NCBI GenBank assembly: GCA_963714995.1
Contig: CAVQQP010000007.1
Span: 115,483-179,482, forward strand
From: Prado023 sp963714995
GTDB lineage: Bacteria > Actinomycetota > Actinomycetes > S36-B12 > CAIYMF01
Reading direction: 5' to 3'
Length of the DNA stretch: 64,000 nt
Made by a program: the position numbers and the translations under genes. Below, piece after piece: positions 35,991 through 44,812 of the stretch; the first letter of the stretch is position 1, and each line of letters begins with the position of its first letter. Below the pieces are notes generated by a model. That model saw nothing but the letters and a program-made list of their open reading frames with translations, searched no databases and was not told the DNA's origin.

Positions 35991-37320
35991 CTACCTGGTG
36001 AGCGTCACGGGAGCCGACGTCGCCTCCGTGAGACCCATGCGCGGCAGGACGCGCACGCGGTACGTGCCGCGGGGGAGGTCCAGGATCCGAGTCTCGTCGG
36101 GTCCGTGAGTGCGGTAGGTCGTCCGGAGGGTGCGCCACGATCCGTCGTCACGCTGCCGCTGGACGCGGAACGCCCACGACCCGGCGCTGAGGTCCGGATC
36201 GACGTCCACCCTCAGCTTCGCGCTCGACGCGACAGGCCCGACGGTGACGGCTGCCGACGGGATCGGCAGCCCACCGGGGAGCTCGGCCGCGGCACGAACG
36301 GCACGATCGACGCGAAGCAGGCCGTGGCCGAACGCATCGTCGCGACCCTTCGGGCCGAGGTCGCGGGCACTCGACGAGGAGGATCCCCTCGACCTGCTCC
36401 CGGCTCAACGTCGGGTTCGCCGCCCGGACCAACGCGGCCCCGGAGGCCACGAAGGCCGCAGCCAGCGAGGTGCCGTCCTCACGACCCCACCCGCCGCCGG
36501 CCTCGGTGGTGACCACGCGCTCACCCGGCGCGACCAGGTCGATGAAGCCCCCGCGGCTGGCGAACTCCGAGGCGCGCAGGGTGCGGCCGACGCTCGAGAC
36601 CCCGAGGACGCCCGGGTAGGCCGCGGGGTAGACCGTCGGGCTGCCCTCCTGGCGCCGGTTGCCCGCGGCGGCAACGATCGTGACCCCCTGGTCGAGGGCG
36701 TAGCGGATTGCCTCGGCCTGGGCCGGGCTCTCCGTCTGGCTGCTCAGGGACAGGTTGATCACCTGGGCTCCGGCGGCGACGGCCACTCGGATGGCGCGGG
36801 CGGTACGGAGCTGGTCCCCCTCACCGTCGGCGGCCAGGACCCGGATCGGCAGGATCCGGACGTCGCTGGCCATCCCGGCCATCCCGGCCCCGTCCATCAC
36901 CCCCGCGATGATCCCGGCGATGCGGGTTCCATGCCCGAAGGGGTCGCCCGTGCGGCCGTCCAGCACGAGGTCGGTCGTCGGAAGGAGGCGACCTGCCAGA
37001 TCGGGATGCGTGTCGTCCACGCCGGAGTCGAGGACCGCCACGGTGACACCGGCGCCCCGGGTGATCCCCCACGCACCCTCCGCGCCGACCGCGGAGAGTC
37101 CCCACTGCGAGGCTCCCAGTCGCTCGCCGCGCACGGTGGACAGGGTCCTCGGGAGCCCGCCGAAGGGGCCCGCGTCGGCGGTGGGTCGCACGGCGGCCGG
37201 GGAGGACTGGACAGCAGTGGATCCGCCCGCCGCCACGTCGGCGCCGGCCGCGGGAACGGCCGTGACGCCGAGCAGCGCGAGCGCGGCGATGCTCGCCCCG
37301 GTTGCCGCGTGGATCCTCAC
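35991..37320 (-). CDS. Secreted subtilisin-like serine protease (S8), frameshifted
   Basis: About 442 residues. A signal peptide (SIAALALLGVTAVPAAG) is followed by a short pro-region and the S8 domain. Its catalytic triad is in VAVLDSGVDDTHPDLAGR (Asp), DPFGHGTRIAGIIAGV (His) and EDGTSLAAAFVASGAALV (Ser). The oxyanion Asn is in IVAAAGNRRQ. After a frame change near 36380 the domain ends with DAFGHGLLRVDRAV, and a beta-rich C-terminal module follows (PRGTYRVRVLPRMG). The start is GTG at 37320. Function is probably extracellular protein degradation. Confidence 0.9.
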
Positions 37321-37452
37321 CTACGAGTTTCTAGCACGAGTCGCCACAACGGATCCTCCCGCGGTGGTTAAGGATCGGCTCCGGCTGACGGCGCGAAGGT
37401 CGGTGAGGTTGTCGATCCGGGTCCACATTGCCTGGATCGGCCGACCACTGCG

Positions 37453-38946
37453 TCAGTCGGTGAGCTGCTCCGGGATGTGGATCTCGCGCTTGAGGATCTT
37501 GCCGGTCGGGGTCAGCGGGAGCTCGGAGGTGACCCAGATGATCCTCGGGTACTTGTAGGCCGCCACGCGCTCCTTGACGAAGTCGCGCAGCTCGTCCTCG
37601 GTGGCGGTCGCTCCGGGCTTGAGGGTCACGGCGGCGGCGATCTCCTCGCCGTACTCACGATTCGGGACGCCCACGACGGCGGCTGTGGCCACGGCGGGGT
37701 GCTCGTAGAGCACCTCCTCGATCTCGCGCGGGTACACGTTGTAGCCGCCGCGGATGATCATGTCCTTGGCCCGGTCGACGATGAAGTAGTAGCCCTCGTC
37801 GTCGCGCCTGGCCAGGTCGCCGGTGCGGAACCAGCCGTCGTTCATCACCTCGGCGGTCGCCTCCGGCTTGCCGAGGTAGCCCTTCATCACGTTGTGGCCC
37901 TTGATCGCGATCTCGCCGATCTCGCCCTCGGGGGTGTCGTTCCAGTCGGCGTCGATCAGGCGCATCTGGACGCCCGCGACCGGCTGGCCGATCGAGCCCG
38001 GCTTGCGTTCACGGTCCGCGTGGTTGAAGGACGCGACCGGGCTGGTCTCGGACAGGCCGTACCCCTCGAGGATGATCGCGTCGAAGGCGGCCTCGAAGCC
38101 GTGGAGGACCTCGACGGGCAGGGATGCCCCGCCCGAGGCGCAGACGCGCAGCGCGGAGAGGTCGTAGTCGCCCTTGCTCGGGTGCTGCAGCAGCGCCCCG
38201 TACATCGTGGGAACGCCGAGCAGGATCGTGACCTTGTCGCGCTGCAGGACCTCGAGGGCCTTCGTGGGCTCGAACCGGGGGATGAGGGTCAGGTTCGCCC
38301 CGACCGAGATGGCCGCGTTCATCCCCACCGTCTGGCCGAACGAGTGGAACAGCGGCAGCCCGCCGAAGACGACGTCGTCGGCGCTGATGTCGACGAGTCC
38401 GACGGAGATCTCGGCGTTGCGGGCCATGTTGGTGTGGGTCAGCTCGGCACCCTTGGGCGTGCCCGTGGTGCCCGAGGTGTAGAGCACGACCGCGGTGTCC
38501 TGGTCGTCGCGCTCGACGAGGGCGACCGGCTCATGGGCCATCACCTGGCCGAGGAACTCCGCGGGCACGACGCTGATGAACTCCGCGCCGGCCTCGGCCG
38601 CGCCCTTGCCCGCCTCCTCGGCAACGCCGTCCCAGGCGAACAGGGCTCGGGCCTCGGAGTCCGCGAGCACGAACGCGACCTCGCGGGACTTGTACAGCGG
38701 GTTCATCGGGACCACGACACCGCCGGCCCAGAGGATGCCGTAGTAGACGATCGGCATGTGCGGGATGTTGGGCATCGACACCGCGACCCGGTCACCGGGT
38801 TGGACGCCGAGCTCCTGGAGCCAGCCGGCGACCCGTGCTGCGCCCTGGGCGAGCATGCGGTAGGGGATCACGGTCTCGTCGAGCGTGATGGCGGGGGCAG
38901 CGGGGTTGGCTTCTGCGGAGCGCGCGAGGTTGCTGGCGAGGTTCAT
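37453..38946 (-). CDS. Long-chain acyl-CoA synthetase (AMP-dependent ligase)
   Basis: A 497-residue ANL-superfamily ligase that activates a carboxylic acid with ATP and CoA. Motifs: the P-loop-like A3 VLYTSGTTGTPKGAELTH, A5 ILEGYGLSETSPVASF, A7 DGWFRTGDLARRDDEGYY, A8 RAKDMIIRGGYNVYPREIE and the catalytic Lys in LPLTPTGKILKREI near the end. Length is normal. The ATG at 38946 has an AAGGA site upstream. The acid chain length cannot be told from motifs. The gene is monocistronic as far as seen. Confidence 0.93.
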   Translation of the reverse strand: MNLASNLARSAEANPAAPAITLDETVIPYRMLAQGAARVAGWLQELGVQPGDRVAVSMPNIPHMPIVYYGILWAGGVVVPMNPLYKSREVAFVLADSEARALFAWDGVAEEAGKGAAEAGAEFISVVPAEFLGQVMAHEPVALVERDDQDTAVVLYTSGTTGTPKGAELTHTNMARNAEISVGLVDISADDVVFGGLPLFHSFGQTVGMNAAISVGANLTLIPRFEPTKALEVLQRDKVTILLGVPTMYGALLQHPSKGDYDLSALRVCASGGASLPVEVLHGFEAAFDAIILEGYGLSETSPVASFNHADRERKPGSIGQPVAGVQMRLIDADWNDTPEGEIGEIAIKGHNVMKGYLGKPEATAEVMNDGWFRTGDLARRDDEGYYFIVDRAKDMIIRGGYNVYPREIEEVLYEHPAVATAAVVGVPNREYGEEIAAAVTLKPGATATEDELRDFVKERVAAYKYPRIIWVTSELPLTPTGKILKREIHIPEQLTD

Positions 38947-39101
38947 GGGCGTCCTTCCCGAGGAGGGGTCGCGAACGGGCGGTGGGCGGGGGGTGCGACC
39001 GGGGGGACATTCACTGTAGGCGGCTGTCAGGGCTGGTCTCGCGGCGGACGGCGTGCGGCCGGACGGGCGGCTCGGGCGGCGCAGGGGTGCGAACCCCGGG
39101 A

Positions 39102-40086
39102 TCAGATGGGGACAGACTCGATCCCGGCCTCGAGCGAGTCGGCGAGCGTGGCCCCGAACGTGCTCGTCAGGTGCTCGGAGTCGCGGAAGGTGATCAGGCC
39201 GTCGATCGTGGTCCGGCACTCGGCGCGGTCACCGCAGACCTCCCGGCGCAGGTCGACGATCTGGGTTCCGGTGGCCCTGGCCGCGGCCAGTTGGGCTGCG
39301 TCGTCGGGTTCGGCGTCCGTGAGGCGATAGGGACAGCCATCGGCGCCCTCAGCCTCGATGCAGTCGGGCACGTCGAACCCGGGCGCCTGGGTGTCGCGGA
39401 TCAGGATGGTGCGGGCACCCATGTCGGCGAACCTCCGCAGGTCCTCGGCCAGGGCCCGGCCGAGGCGGTTCGCCGACTCTGCAGGGCCAAGTGGGCTGCC
39501 GTCCTCGCCGACGACTCGGTAGGCGTCCGACCGCGCTGCGACCAGCACGAGGATCGGCTCCTGGGTCTCGATCAGCTCCATCGCGTTCGCGTGCCACTCG
39601 GCGCACTCGGTGTACTCGGCGCTCAGATCGGGGGTGAGGACGCGCTCGTCGCCGGGCGGGCAGTCGGCCTTGGTGACCGGGAGCAGCCGCCAGTCGTGGC
39701 GCGCGGCCACCTCGGCCGCGGCGTCGAACCACTGCTCGGCGTGCGAGTCGCCGTAGAGGACGACGGTGTCACCGTCGAAGAAGCCGTACGTGCAGTCCTC
39801 GGGATCCGGAGCGGCCGTGCCGTCGTGGTGGGCGAAGCAGCCGTTGTCGTGGATCACGGGGAGGTCGGCGCGGGCATCGTCCGGGGTCATGGCGGGGGTC
39901 GGGGACCCCGTGGGGGTGGCGGAGGTGGGGGCGGGGTCCGGGGTCATGGCCGACGGGCTGGTCGGGGCCGATGGATCCGTGCTCCGGGCGGAGCATGCGC
40001 CGGTGAGGATGAGGATCGCGGTCACAGCCGCAGCACGGCGCAGGGGGGCGGACGAGCGGCTGCCTGCGGCCCGTCCGGTGGGTCAC
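39102..40086 (-). CDS. SGNH-domain lipoprotein, frameshifted near its start
   Basis: About 327 residues. The signal sequence is only visible if the run of six G (plus strand, 40043-40048) is read as five. It then gives a basic start, RRAAAVTAILILTGAC and a lipobox Cys, preceded by a GTG at 40086 with GGAGGT upstream. A Thr/Ser/Pro linker and an SGNH domain follow: VVLYGDSHAEQWFDAAAEV (GDS nucleophile Ser), LLPVTKADCPPGD, and near the end LITFRDSEHLTSTFG (the Asp/His pair). It resembles the detached SGNH domain of acyltransferase-3 proteins that O-acetylate or hydrolyse acyl groups on envelope glycans. Without the correction the frame begins at GTG 40025. Confidence 0.75.
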
Positions 40087-40255
40087 GGCCGGACACCTCC
40101 CCCCCTCGCGTGGAGTGCGCACGCGCCTGGCTCCCTTCAGGATGCCCCGTGCCGATGCGCCGGGGCAAGGCGGGAACGACCGGGTGGGTGTCGCCCTGGA
40201 GCCATGGCCGCCGTCGAGGCGCCGGGGTCGAGGCCCGGTGGGCATACTGGCGAGC

Positions 40256-40894
40256 ATGGCTGCCCACGACCATCCGCTCTTCACGCGCCTCTACGAGGTC
40301 ATCTCCGACCTCGGCGAGCACTCGGAACTCGGTGCCGCCCGCTCGGAGGTGCTGGCCGGGGCGCACGGACGGCTGCTGATCGTCGGACTCGGGCCGGGCC
40401 ATGACCTGGACCACCTGCCCGAGGCCGTCACGTCGGTGGTGGCCGTCGAGCCCAGTGACTCGATGCGGGCGGCGTCCCTGGGGCGGGTCGAGGCGGCCCG
40501 GGCGCGCGGCATCGAGGTCGAGCTCATCGACGCGGTCGGGGAGGCGCTGCCCCTGCCCGACGACTCGGTGGACTGCGTGCTGTTCGCCTACGTGCTGTGC
40601 TCGGTGGACTCGGTGGAGGATGTCCTGGCCGAGGCGCGGCGGGTCCTGCACCCGGACGGCTCGGTGTGCGTGCTCGAGCACGTGCGCGCCGAGCCGGGGA
40701 CGTGGACCGAGCGGATGCAGCGGGTGGTGTCCGTCGGCGGGATGTGGCCGCGGCTGGCCGGTGGGTGCCGGTGCACGCAGGACACGCGCGCGGCGCTGGC
40801 CGGGGCCGGGTTCCACGTGGAGGACCTGACCGAGCGGACGCTGGTGAACGTCCCGGTGGTCAACTGGACGCTGATGGGCTCGAGCCGGCCGTGA
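40256..40894 (+). CDS. Class I SAM-dependent methyltransferase
   Basis: A 212-residue Rossmann-fold methyltransferase. Motif I is LLIVGLGPGHDLDHL, motif II VVAVEPSDSMRAAS (acidic residue for the ribose), motif III LIDAVGEALPLPDDSVD, and the post-motif YVLCSVDSVEDVLAEARRVL with HPDGSVCVLEHVRAEPG. The substrate is not evident; the family (UbiE-like, type 11) methylates quinones, lipids or small molecules. The start is the ATG at 40256. Confidence 0.85.
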   Translation: MAAHDHPLFTRLYEVISDLGEHSELGAARSEVLAGAHGRLLIVGLGPGHDLDHLPEAVTSVVAVEPSDSMRAASLGRVEAARARGIEVELIDAVGEALPLPDDSVDCVLFAYVLCSVDSVEDVLAEARRVLHPDGSVCVLEHVRAEPGTWTERMQRVVSVGGMWPRLAGGCRCTQDTRAALAGAGFHVEDLTERTLVNVPVVNWTLMGSSRP

Positions 40895-41004
40895 GGCTCG
40901 CGGCGGATCGAGCGACCTGCCCGGACCGGCTGCTGACCGGTACGGAGACTTGACGACGACAATGCTCCTGACCACGCGATGACTCATCCTGAAGGGCCAC
41001 ATTC

Positions 41005-41453
41005 ATGACAACCACGCTGGCTGAGTTCCACGAGAAGTTCCGGGTGCCCGAGCTCGAGGTCGTGAGCAGCGCCCACTGGACATGGTCCGTGCGCCCCGTG
41101 CAGACGACACTGGGCGCCGGGATACTGTCGCTCAACCGGTTCGCCGACGTCGTTCGGGGACCTCTCCGTGCACGAGGCAGGCGACCTGGCAGGAATCGTC
41201 AGCACGATCGAGGGAACGCTCGGGAGCTTCTCGGCACCTGGGAGGATGAACTACCTGATGCTCATGATGGTGGACGCCCACGTGCACTTCCATGTCCTTC
41301 CCCGGTACGGCGAGGTCCGGGTCGAGGCCGGCGCAGGAGTGGACCGACCGAGCCTGGCCGGGACCCCCCGGTATGGGCGACGACGCCAATCGTGGGGGGC
41401 AGCGGGACGCTGCTGGCGATCCGCGACTCCCTACGGGCGCTCGATCAGTCTGA
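41005..41453 (+). CDS. HIT family hydrolase, frameshifted
   Basis: Joining frames gives about 149 residues of a histidine-triad protein. LAEFHEKFRVPELEVVSSAH and SLNRFADV start the protein. After an indel near 41155 it continues DLSVHEAGDLAGIVSTIEGT and NYLMLMMVDAHVHFHVLPRY, which holds the His-x-His-x-His nucleotide site. After at least two more indels it ends near GTLLAIRDSLRALDQ. Such proteins hydrolyse nucleotide phosphoramidates or dinucleoside polyphosphates. The stop used (TGA at 41451) is my best guess. Confidence 0.65.
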
Positions 41454-41638
41454 GCCGCCGCAGGTCCAGCACCGCACCCCACGCACGACTTCGCACCGGT
41501 ATGTCCACCGCTGCGACCGAACTGGGACCGAGCAGGGCCCGCGACACGCCCGATCTCAACCTGCGCCGATCGGCATTCCGACATTATCTTTGAGGGGTAA
41601 CCACAGGTCGGGGGACTGGGTGGAAGGAAGGCCTGGAG

Positions 41639-41857
41639 ATGAGCAGCAGCCAGCTCACCCACCACGCTCGCCCGGGGGGCACAGCGAGGCGGGCCCATCG
41701 CATGCTGGAGGCGGCGCTCCGGACGCCCCCATTCCAGGGGCCACGGCCCCCGGACTCTGAATTGCGGGCCGTGCGAGGGATCACCTACGCCCTGATCCTG
41801 GTGCTGCCGTTCTGGTTGGGCATCGCGTGGGCCATCGCCGTCCTCATCCGGCCCTGA
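41639..41857 (+). CDS. Small single-pass membrane protein, hypothetical
   Basis: A 72-residue frame with a basic N-terminus (RPGGTARRAHRMLEAAL) and one convincing membrane segment (ITYALILVLPFWLGIAWAIA). A purine-rich GGAAGG lies 8-14 bases upstream of the ATG. I recognise no family. It is the only protein-like element in the 540 bases between the HIT gene and the insertion sequence; the stretch 41454-41638 shows nothing else I can support. Confidence 0.45.
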   Translation: MSSSQLTHHARPGGTARRAHRMLEAALRTPPFQGPRPPDSELRAVRGITYALILVLPFWLGIAWAIAVLIRP

Positions 41858-42729
41858 GGCGATCCCAGCTCCACCGCGGACGAATTCCTCATCTCGGTCC
41901 CTCGGCCTGGCCAAGGAAGGCACCGGAGCCGCCTCGGGTGTCCTGTTTCACGACTTAGTTAACCCCTGTCTCGCGTCATCGTTAACCCTTCGGCGTCATG
42001 TCGAAGAACCGCGTGATCGTTGAGGCAGTGCTCGCTGGTCAGTCCCACGGATCCGTCGCCCGCCAGTACGGGATCTCCACGGTCTGGGTCGGCAAGCTGG
42101 TGGCCCGCTGGCGGGCCGGCGGGTGGGACGCGCTGGCCAAGCAGTCCACCCGCCCGAAGTCGAACCCGAACGCGACCAGCCAGGAGGTCATCGCCCGGGT
42201 CATCGCCCTGCGCCAGGAACTGACCGCCGCCGGGCTGGACGCCGGCCCGCACACCCTGCACGCCCACCTGCAGGGCAGCGGACTGCAGGTCCCGTCGGTG
42301 GCGACGATCTGGCGGATCCTGACCCGCGAAGGGCTGGTCACCCCCGAACCCCGCAAACGCCCGAAACGCAGCTACCTGCGCTTCGAGGCCGACCTGCCCA
42401 ACGAGTGCTGGCAGTCCGACTTCACCCACTGGCCCCTGGCCGACGGCACCGACACCGAGATCCTGACCTGGCTCGATGACCACTCCCGCTACGCCCTGAG
42501 CCTGACCGCCCACCTCCCGGTCACCGGCCAGGACGTCGTGACCACCTTCCGCGCCGCGGTCGACACCCACGGCATCCCCGCCTCCACACTCACCGACAAC
42601 GGCCTGGTGTTCACCACCCGGTTCCTGCACGGCCCCAACAACTTCGAACGGGAACTGGTCATCCTGGGCATCGAGCAGAAGAACGGCCGCCCCAACCACC
42701 CCCAAACCCAAGGCAAGGTGTGTGAAGAC

Positions 42730-42950
42730 TTGGGCTGGTGCTGCACCGGGTCGGTCTGACCCCGGCCAAGGTGTGACCACGGTGTCCTTCGTTCGATTTG
42801 TCGACCGGTCCCGGTGCAGCGTCACGGTGCGCACCGGCCAGACGGATCTGACCTGATAGGAGCTTGGACTAGAAGCCCCGTCACAGACCTGTCGCTCCGC
42901 CCGGCCGGTTCGCCCCATCCGTCAGATCAGCCCGAACGGAGGAGCGAATC
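42730..42950 (+). ncRNA. Candidate IS110 bridge RNA
   Basis: Two long hairpins precede the transposase. Stem 1 pairs 42736-42750 with 42810-42824 (11 perfect pairs at its core). Its loop holds CAAGGTGTG (42767-42775), identical to the left target flank plus core, and GTCGACC (42800-42806), complementary to GGTCGA of the restored target. Stem 2 pairs GATCTGAC (42845-42852) with GTCAGATC (42921-42928). Its loop holds ATAGGAGC (42856-42863), identical to the element's right end (44084-44091), and TCACA (42881-42885), complementary to TGTGA of the left end. This is the target-loop-then-donor-loop layout known for IS621 bridge RNAs. The matches are short and seen by eye, so transcription and function remain inferred. 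Confidence 0.5.
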
Positions 42951-42955
42951 CCAGC

Positions 42956-44065
42956 ATGACAAGTACTGCGACGCCTGTCATCGTCACCGTGATCGGTGGC
43001 GTCGACACCCACAAGCACACCCACTACGCAGCCGCGATCGACGATCAGGGCCGGCTGCTCGGCCACCAGGAGTTCCCCGCCACCGATCACGGCTATCAGG
43101 CGCTGCTGGCCTGGATGCGCGGCCACGGCCAGATCCAGGCGATCGGCGTGGAGAGCACCGGATCGTTCGGCGCGACCCTGACCCGGGCACTGACCCGGGC
43201 AGGCGAGCGGTCGTCGAGGTCAACCGGCCCAACCGGCTGGCCCGACGCATGGACGGCAAGTCCGACCGCCTCGACGCCGAACAGATCGCCCGCGCCGTCC
43301 TCGGGCGAACCTCGACCGCGATCCCGAAGACCAAGTCAGGAACGGTCGAGGTGATCCGGACCCTACGCGTCACCCGCGCCAGCGCGGTCAAAGCCCGCAC
43401 CCAGGCGTTCAACACCCTGTTCGGGGTGATGATCGGCGCCCCCTCACCGCTGCGCGACGAGCTGGTCGTCCTGACCAAGCGGACCCTGGTCAACCGCTGC
43501 CTGCGGCTACGCCCCGAGACCGAGGACCTGCTCACCCTGACCACCGACCCCGACCGGCTGCTCACGGCCGGGATCAAGACCGTCGCTGCGCGACCTGGCC
43601 CGCCGCTGGAAGGCACTCGACGACGAGATCAAGACCCTCAACCGGCAGATCGAAGCGCTCGTCGACAGCCGCCGCGCCCGCAACTGGTCGAGCTGCACGG
43701 CGTCGGCGTCGAGATCGCCGGCCAGTTCCTGGTCACCGCCGGCGACAACCCCGAACGGATCCGCAACGAAGCCGCCTTCGCCAAGCTCTGCGGCGTCGCA
43801 CCCCAACCCGCCAGCAGCGGCCGGACCACCGGCCGACACCGCCTGAGCCGCAGCGGTGACCGGGCCGCCAACAGCGCGCTCTACATCGTCACCATCGTCC
43901 GCATGCGCCACCACGAACCCACCCGCGCCTACGTCGAACGCCGCACCGCCGAAGGCCTCAGCAAGCGAGAGATCATCCGCTGCCTCAAGCGCTACATCGC
44001 CCGCGAGATCTACGCCAACCTCCCACGCCCCGATACCTCCGCACCAGCCGGCCATCGCAGCGTAA
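42956..44065 (+). CDS. IS110-family transposase (DEDD plus serine), frameshifted
   Basis: About 370 residues. The RuvC-like N-terminal domain has VIGGVDTHKHTHYAAAIDDQ (first Asp), IQAIGVESTGSFGATL (Glu) and KSDRLDAEQIARAVLGR (two Asp). The C-terminal Tnp domain has QLVELHGVGVEIAGQFLVTA, the catalytic Ser region QPASSGRTTGRHRLSRSG, and ALYIVTIVRMRHHEPTRAYV. Frame changes lie near 43200, 43585 and 43670, and one more would reach the TAA at 44063. As sequenced the last frame instead runs on into the IS481 gene. The start ATG follows GGAGGAGCG. Confidence 0.8.
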
Positions 44066-44577
44066 CCAGCCGACTTGACGAACATAGGAGCATCGAGCGC
44101 TTCCAGCAGACCCTGAAGAAGTGGCTACGCGCCCAACCACCAGCCGGCACCCTCACCGACCTGCAGACCCAGCTCGACGCCTTCCTCGAGGTCTACAACC
44201 ACCAACGCCCGCACCGCTCACTGGCGGAGCCGCACCCCCGCGCAGGTCTACACCGCGCGCGCGAAGGCCACCCCCACCGGCCGGGACGGGCACTGGCGGA
44301 TCCGCCACGACAAGGTCGACAAGACCGGGCGCGTCACCCTGCGCCACGGCGGACGCCTGCACCACATCGGCCTGGGCTACGAACACAACAACACCACCGT
44401 GCGGATCCTCGTCCACGACCTACACATCACCGTCATCAACGCCGACACCGGCGAGATCATCCGCGACCTGACCCTCGACCCCACCCGCGACTACCAACCC
44501 CTGGGCCGACCACCCGGACCACCCAAAGGCAGCCCCCAACGCGGCGGACGCAAGAAGAACACCCCACCGACATAAAC

Positions 44578-44616
44578 GAAGTCGCGGGACACCTGTTAAC
44601 GATGTCCCGCGACTTC
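44578..44616. terminator. Perfect 14-bp hairpin at the right end of the IS481 element
   Basis: GAAGTCGCGGGACA (44578-44591) pairs with TGTCCCGCGACTTC (44603-44616) around an 11-base loop containing GTTAAC. It directly follows the transposase stop, so it can end transcription, and it overlaps the terminal repeat of the element. Confidence 0.55.
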
Positions 44617-44624
44617 ACACACGG

Positions 44625-44696
44625 AGCCGCCTCGGGGATTTGAACCCCGGACCTACGCATTACGAGTGCGTTGCTCTACCCCTGAGCTAAGGCGGC
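44625..44696 (-). tRNA. tRNA-Thr (anticodon CGT)
   Basis: On the minus strand a 72-base cloverleaf can be drawn. The acceptor is GCCGCCT paired with AGGCGGC, the D arm GCTC/GAGC, the anticodon stem ACGCA/TGCGT with loop CTCGTAA (anticodon CGT), and the T arm CGGGG/CCCCG with loop TTCAAAT. The discriminator is T and no CCA is encoded. The tRNA's 3' end lies five bases from the right end of the IS481 element, and the tRNA marks the border between the housekeeping side and the polysaccharide island. Confidence 0.95.
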
Positions 44697-44731
44697 GCGC
44701 GCTGAAGGACCACGGACCAGCGCTAGACTTG

Positions 44732-44760
44732 AGTCTACCTACGGCTTCAAGAAGCCCCAA
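44732..44760 (-). promoter_or_regulatory. Candidate promoter of tRNA-Thr
   Basis: On the minus strand TTGGGG (44760-44755) and TAGACT (44737-44732) are 17 bases apart, with the mature tRNA beginning 35 bases further on. The -10 box is one arm of the palindrome TAGACT-TG-AGTCTA, so the same site could also serve a promoter on the plus strand. Confidence 0.4.
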
Positions 44761-44812
44761 ATGGCCGCAACCGGGGATACGCTGACAGGATGAATCTGGG
44801 ACGGAGGGCGAC

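Larger units (their letters stand above)
42720..44093 (+). mobile_element. IS110-family insertion sequence nested in the IS481 transposase
   Basis: About 1.37 kb, without terminal inverted repeats or a clear target duplication, as usual for IS110. Removing it restores the reading G-K-V-E-R-F across the IS481 gene. Left junction: CAAGGT then GTGTGAAG; right junction: ATAGGAGCAT then CGAGCG. The left 236 bases are non-coding and structured; the rest is the transposase gene. A TTGACG at 44075-44080 in the right end could serve as a -35 box when ends join in the circular form. Confidence 0.75.
41998..44575 (+). pseudogene. IS481-family DDE transposase, split by insertion
   Basis: The 5' part (41998-42719) encodes a helix-turn-helix (VARQYGISTVWVGKLVARW) and the integrase core up to the second catalytic Asp. 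WQSDFTHWPLADGTDTEIL carries the first Asp and STLTDNGLVFTTRFL the second, and it stops at HPQTQGKV. The 3' part resumes at 44094 with ERFQQTLKKWLRAQPPAG, whose first residue is the catalytic Glu of HPxTxGKxER. It continues to NHQRPHRSL, and after a frame change near 44225 to QVYTARAKATPTGRDGHW, ending at the TAA at 44573. The inserted IS110 element thus separates the third catalytic residue from the other two, so the enzyme cannot be made as such. Confidence 0.85.
41944..44619 (+). mobile_element. IS481-family insertion sequence, interrupted by an IS110-family element
   Basis: Both ends carry a related sequence ending in CATCGTTAAC: left near 41967-41985 and, inverted, at the right end up to 44619. 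TGT begins the right end when read inward. The element holds one DDE transposase gene, split by a second element. Its right end stops about five bases from the 3' end of the tRNA-Thr gene. Exact ends and any target duplication are uncertain. Confidence 0.7.

Noticed and set aside
41454..41638. Possible continuation of the HIT gene or a small gene before the membrane protein.
   Set aside because: No frame looks protein-like and no motifs are visible; I leave it unannotated.
42767..42775. The CAAGGTGTG match could be a target-site duplication of the IS110 element.
   Set aside because: It lies about 50 bases inside the element, within a hairpin loop, and is not repeated at the right end, so a guide sequence is the better reading.
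44738..44756. GGCTTC-AA-GAAGCC hairpin upstream of tRNA-Thr as a terminator.
   Set aside because: It is short, lacks a T-run and lies within the spacer of the likely tRNA promoter; chance is likely.
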